Assembly (NCBI GenBank): GCA_017643395.1
Contig: JAEPNP010000001.1
Location: 1,323,806-1,387,805, forward strand
Direction of reading: 5' to 3'
DNA from: Rhodothermales bacterium
GTDB lineage: Bacteria; Bacteroidota; Rhodothermia; Rhodothermales; UBA10348
Length of the DNA stretch: 64,000 nt
Shown here: one piece after another, positions 62,025-64,000 of the stretch
Position numbering within the stretch: position 1 is the stretch's first letter
Layout of the letters: every line of letters starts with the position of its first letter
Notes under the pieces: model-generated
The model's database searches: none
What the model saw: the letters and a program-made list of their open reading frames with translations, nothing else
Told to the model about the DNA's origin: nothing
Position numbers and translations under genes: made by a program

Positions 62025-63647
62025 ATGCGCAAGCCAACCGTGTTGATCGCCGTGCCCGTGCTGGCCGCGGCACTCTTCTGGAGCGGATTCCAGACCGCCC
62101 GCGATGACGACTTTTACGCCATGCGGAAGAATTTCGAGCTCTTCGGTTCGGTGTACGAGGAAATCGTCGGTTCGTACATGACACGTGTGGACCCCGAGCG
62201 GTTCATGCGCACCGGTATGGATGCCATGCTGCAGACGCTGGATCCGTGGACGGACTTTCTCGACGAAGCCGACAACGTGGCCATGGAGATGCGTGGTCAG
62301 TCCGGGCTCGGTGAGGTGCCCGTCAATCTGGGTTCGAAGGGCGGCCGGGTGACGGTGCTGGCACCCGATGCGTTGACGGGTGCCTACCTGCAGGGAGTGC
62401 GTACCGGTGACGTCATTCATTCGGTCGATGGGGAGGTCGCCGACAGCCTGTCGGTTGTTCAGGTCCGGGAGCTCCTGCGGGGAGAGCCCGATACAACCGT
62501 ACCGGTCATTGTGGATCGGGCGGGCGATGGGCAGCTCGAGTTCCAGCTGAAGCGCGAGCCGCCCGTCATCAGTTTCGTTTCGACGACCATGCGCATCGAG
62601 GGCACGGATCTTGCGCTGGTCAAGCTGGATGCCTTCGGGCCGGGTGCCGCCTTCGAGATCGACAGTGCCCTGGAGGACCTGCATGAGGAGAGGCCCATCG
62701 AAGGCGTGGTGCTTGACCTGAGAGGCAACCCGGGAGGACTCGTGAATGAGGCCATCAAGCTGGTCGGGCTGTTTGTGCCCAAGGCTACGCCGGTTGTTTC
62801 GACGCGCGGCCGCAGCCCGGAATCCAACCGGCTGTATGCCAATCAGGACGAGCCCGACTGGCTGGAGATGCCGCTGGTCGTGCTGGTGGATCGGGCCTCG
62901 GCGTCGGCCAGCGAAATCGTGTCCGGCGCCCTGCAGGACCTGGATCGGGCGGTTGTGGTCGGGCAGCCGTCCTTTGGCAAGGGGCTCGTCCAGGTGGTAC
63001 GACCGCTGCCGTATCACACGGCCGTAAAGCTGACCTATTCCCGCTATTTCACGCCCTCAGGCCGCGGTATCCGCAAGGACGCCCTCGAGGAGGGTGCCGA
63101 ACCGATGCAGACGTTCCGGACCAGAAGGGGTCGGGAGGTTCGCGAAGGCAATGGTATAGAGCCTGATGTGGCGCTGCCCATGCCGGACGCAGGTCCTCTG
63201 GAGCAGGCACTTCTTCGGGAGGCGGCTTTCTTCCGGTTTGCCGGTGTGCTCGTGCAGGCGGAGGGCGATGCGATCCGCGCCGCGACCTCGGCGTCCGGCA
63301 GGCTGGAGCTCCCGGACGATGCCCTGGATCGCTTCGCCTTGTGGCTGGATGCGGAAGGGTTCGCACTGACGACATCCTTCGACGAGGCCCTGGCCGAACT
63401 GCAGGCCGTGGCACCGGAATCGGCCACAGGTCAACTGACCGAGTTGCGCGCGCTGGCCTCCCGACAGACCGACGAGGCCCTGGCCGAAGAGGCACCCGCA
63501 CTGCTGGCTCGCCTGGCGGATGAAGTGGGCGCCCGACTTCTGGACCCGAATGAGCGCTCGCGACTCCAGATGCGCTCGGATGCGTCCATGCTGGAGGCCG
63601 TATCGGTGCTGACGTCGAACCGCTATGCCTCGATACTCGGTACCTAG
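62025..63647 (+). CDS. S41-family C-terminal processing protease
   Basis: 540 residues from the ATG at 62025 (MRKPTVLIAVPVLAAALFW, signal/anchor). Order: N-terminal helical part (LFGSVYEEIVGSY, LDPWTDFLDEAD), a PDZ domain (about 90-180; GSKGGRVTVLAPDALTGAYLQGVRTGDVI), and the S41 catalytic core with VVLDLRGNPGGLVNEAI, catalytic Ser294 in RASASASEIV and Lys319 in SFGKGLVQV, spaced 25 residues as in Tsp/CtpA. The C-terminal 130 residues are a family-specific helical extension. Periplasmic protease. Convergent with the next gene: the two stop codons share the bases CTAG. Confidence 0.93.
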   Translation: MRKPTVLIAVPVLAAALFWSGFQTARDDDFYAMRKNFELFGSVYEEIVGSYMTRVDPERFMRTGMDAMLQTLDPWTDFLDEADNVAMEMRGQSGLGEVPVNLGSKGGRVTVLAPDALTGAYLQGVRTGDVIHSVDGEVADSLSVVQVRELLRGEPDTTVPVIVDRAGDGQLEFQLKREPPVISFVSTTMRIEGTDLALVKLDAFGPGAAFEIDSALEDLHEERPIEGVVLDLRGNPGGLVNEAIKLVGLFVPKATPVVSTRGRSPESNRLYANQDEPDWLEMPLVVLVDRASASASEIVSGALQDLDRAVVVGQPSFGKGLVQVVRPLPYHTAVKLTYSRYFTPSGRGIRKDALEEGAEPMQTFRTRRGREVREGNGIEPDVALPMPDAGPLEQALLREAAFFRFAGVLVQAEGDAIRAATSASGRLELPDDALDRFALWLDAEGFALTTSFDEALAELQAVAPESATGQLTELRALASRQTDEALAEEAPALLARLADEVGARLLDPNERSRLQMRSDASMLEAVSVLTSNRYASILGT

Positions 63648-64000
63648 CCGGCCAGTCTGAGAGCGGCCTGAAGCAGCGCGTTTGCACCTGCTTCTACATC
63701 CTCGGGTGAACTGTACTCGGCGGGGTTGTGGCTGACGCCGCCCCGGCTCCGCACGAACAGCATGCCGGAGGGACAATGCCGTGCGAGAATCTGCGCATCG
63801 TGACCTGCGCCGGAGATGAGTTCATGCACAGGTAGGCCCAGGGCCGCAGCGCCGTCCCGCGCGGCCTGCACCACGAGGTCGTCGAACTGCACCGCTGGCG
63901 CGCTGGCCGTTTCGTGGATGTCGTAGCCGACCCCTTCGGCCTCCGCGAGTCCTGCAACTGTGCCACGCATGCGCTCGACCGCATGGTCCAGGGTGTCCTG
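63644..64000 (-). CDS. M20-type Zn amidohydrolase (allantoate amidohydrolase / N-carbamoyl amino acid hydrolase-like), 5' part outside window
   Basis: The frame is open from the right edge to the stop at 63644; 118 residues visible. Seen: QDTLDHAVERMRGTVAGLAEAEG, ISGAGHDAQILARHCPSGMLFVRSRGGVSHNPAEYSSPEDVEAGANALLQAALRL. The GAGHDA segment and 'RGGVSHNPAE' are the C-terminal part of AllC/HyuC/HydC hydrolases. N-terminus and metal site are outside, so substrate cannot be judged. Confidence 0.85.
   Translation of the reverse strand, partial: QDTLDHAVERMRGTVAGLAEAEGVGYDIHETASAPAVQFDDLVVQAARDGAAALGLPVHELISGAGHDAQILARHCPSGMLFVRSRGGVSHNPAEYSSPEDVEAGANALLQAALRLAG

Noticed and set aside
1-64000. CRISPR arrays, tRNA/rRNA genes, insertion sequences, prophage or attachment sites
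   Set aside because: I looked for regular 25-40 base repeats, tRNA-like cloverleafs, transposase or integrase motifs and found none.

Overview
The window is a 64 kb piece of a GC-rich, gene-dense bacterial chromosome. It most likely comes from a Rhodothermia-type member of the Bacteroidota. The evidence is three proteins with C-terminal type IX secretion (T9SS) sorting domains, an ECF sigma / FecR / STN-domain TonB-receptor / DUF4249 lipoprotein unit, two bacillithiol-synthesis genes (bshB1, bshC), a PUR/DUF3276 protein, many '6-bladed beta-propeller' exported proteins, few visible Shine-Dalgarno sites and heavy use of 1-4 nt start/stop overlaps. The taxonomy is an inference; there is no rRNA or tRNA gene in the window.

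Layout. (1) 1-5743, plus strand: an exopolysaccharide-type locus. It holds the 3' part of a processive GT2 synthase, a Gln-rich one-pass membrane protein, and two large exported proteins of the same unusual architecture (GATase-like domain, degenerate NodB-deacetylase-like domain, C-terminal beta domain). A strong intrinsic terminator closes it and a repeat-rich gap follows. (2) 6316-25720: an export/efflux island with an RND adaptor, two RND permeases and six secreted beta-propeller proteins (three predicted lipoproteins), plus two T9SS-sorted proteins. (3) 25735-28064, minus: a BlaR1-like/BlaI-like regulator pair with two palindromic operators over a consensus-like promoter. (4) 28097-38384, minus: a compact operon of a giant T9SS-sorted protein, pilin-like small exported proteins, a PapD-like chaperone and a 1039-residue usher-like outer-membrane protein. 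It looks like an unrecognised chaperone/usher-type surface-assembly system and is the most interesting part of the window. (5) An orphan VapB-type antitoxin gene. (6) 38835-57667, minus: a long, tightly packed co-directional run: bshB1, leuS, bshC, a DUF151 nuclease, hisC, DUF3276, a purine nucleoside phosphorylase, an AI-2E-family transporter, recX, DUF4249 lipoprotein, TonB receptor, FecR, ECF sigma, methyltransferase, pheA, argS and a CBS-domain protein. (7) 57776-63647, plus: DUF4159 and DUF4359 proteins, glyA, a phosphoribosyltransferase, tatC and an S41 protease. The 3' part of an M20-type amidohydrolase enters from the right edge on the minus strand.

How they work together. Regions 1 and 4 would build cell-surface material (polysaccharide and a protein polymer). 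Region 2 would pump small molecules or lipids across the envelope, with exported propeller proteins as partners of unknown role. Region 6 combines core metabolism (Leu/Arg tRNA charging, Phe and His synthesis, bacillithiol redox buffer) with an embedded surface-signalling/TonB uptake unit. Long antisense open frames are common because of the GC content and were discarded where a real gene lies opposite.
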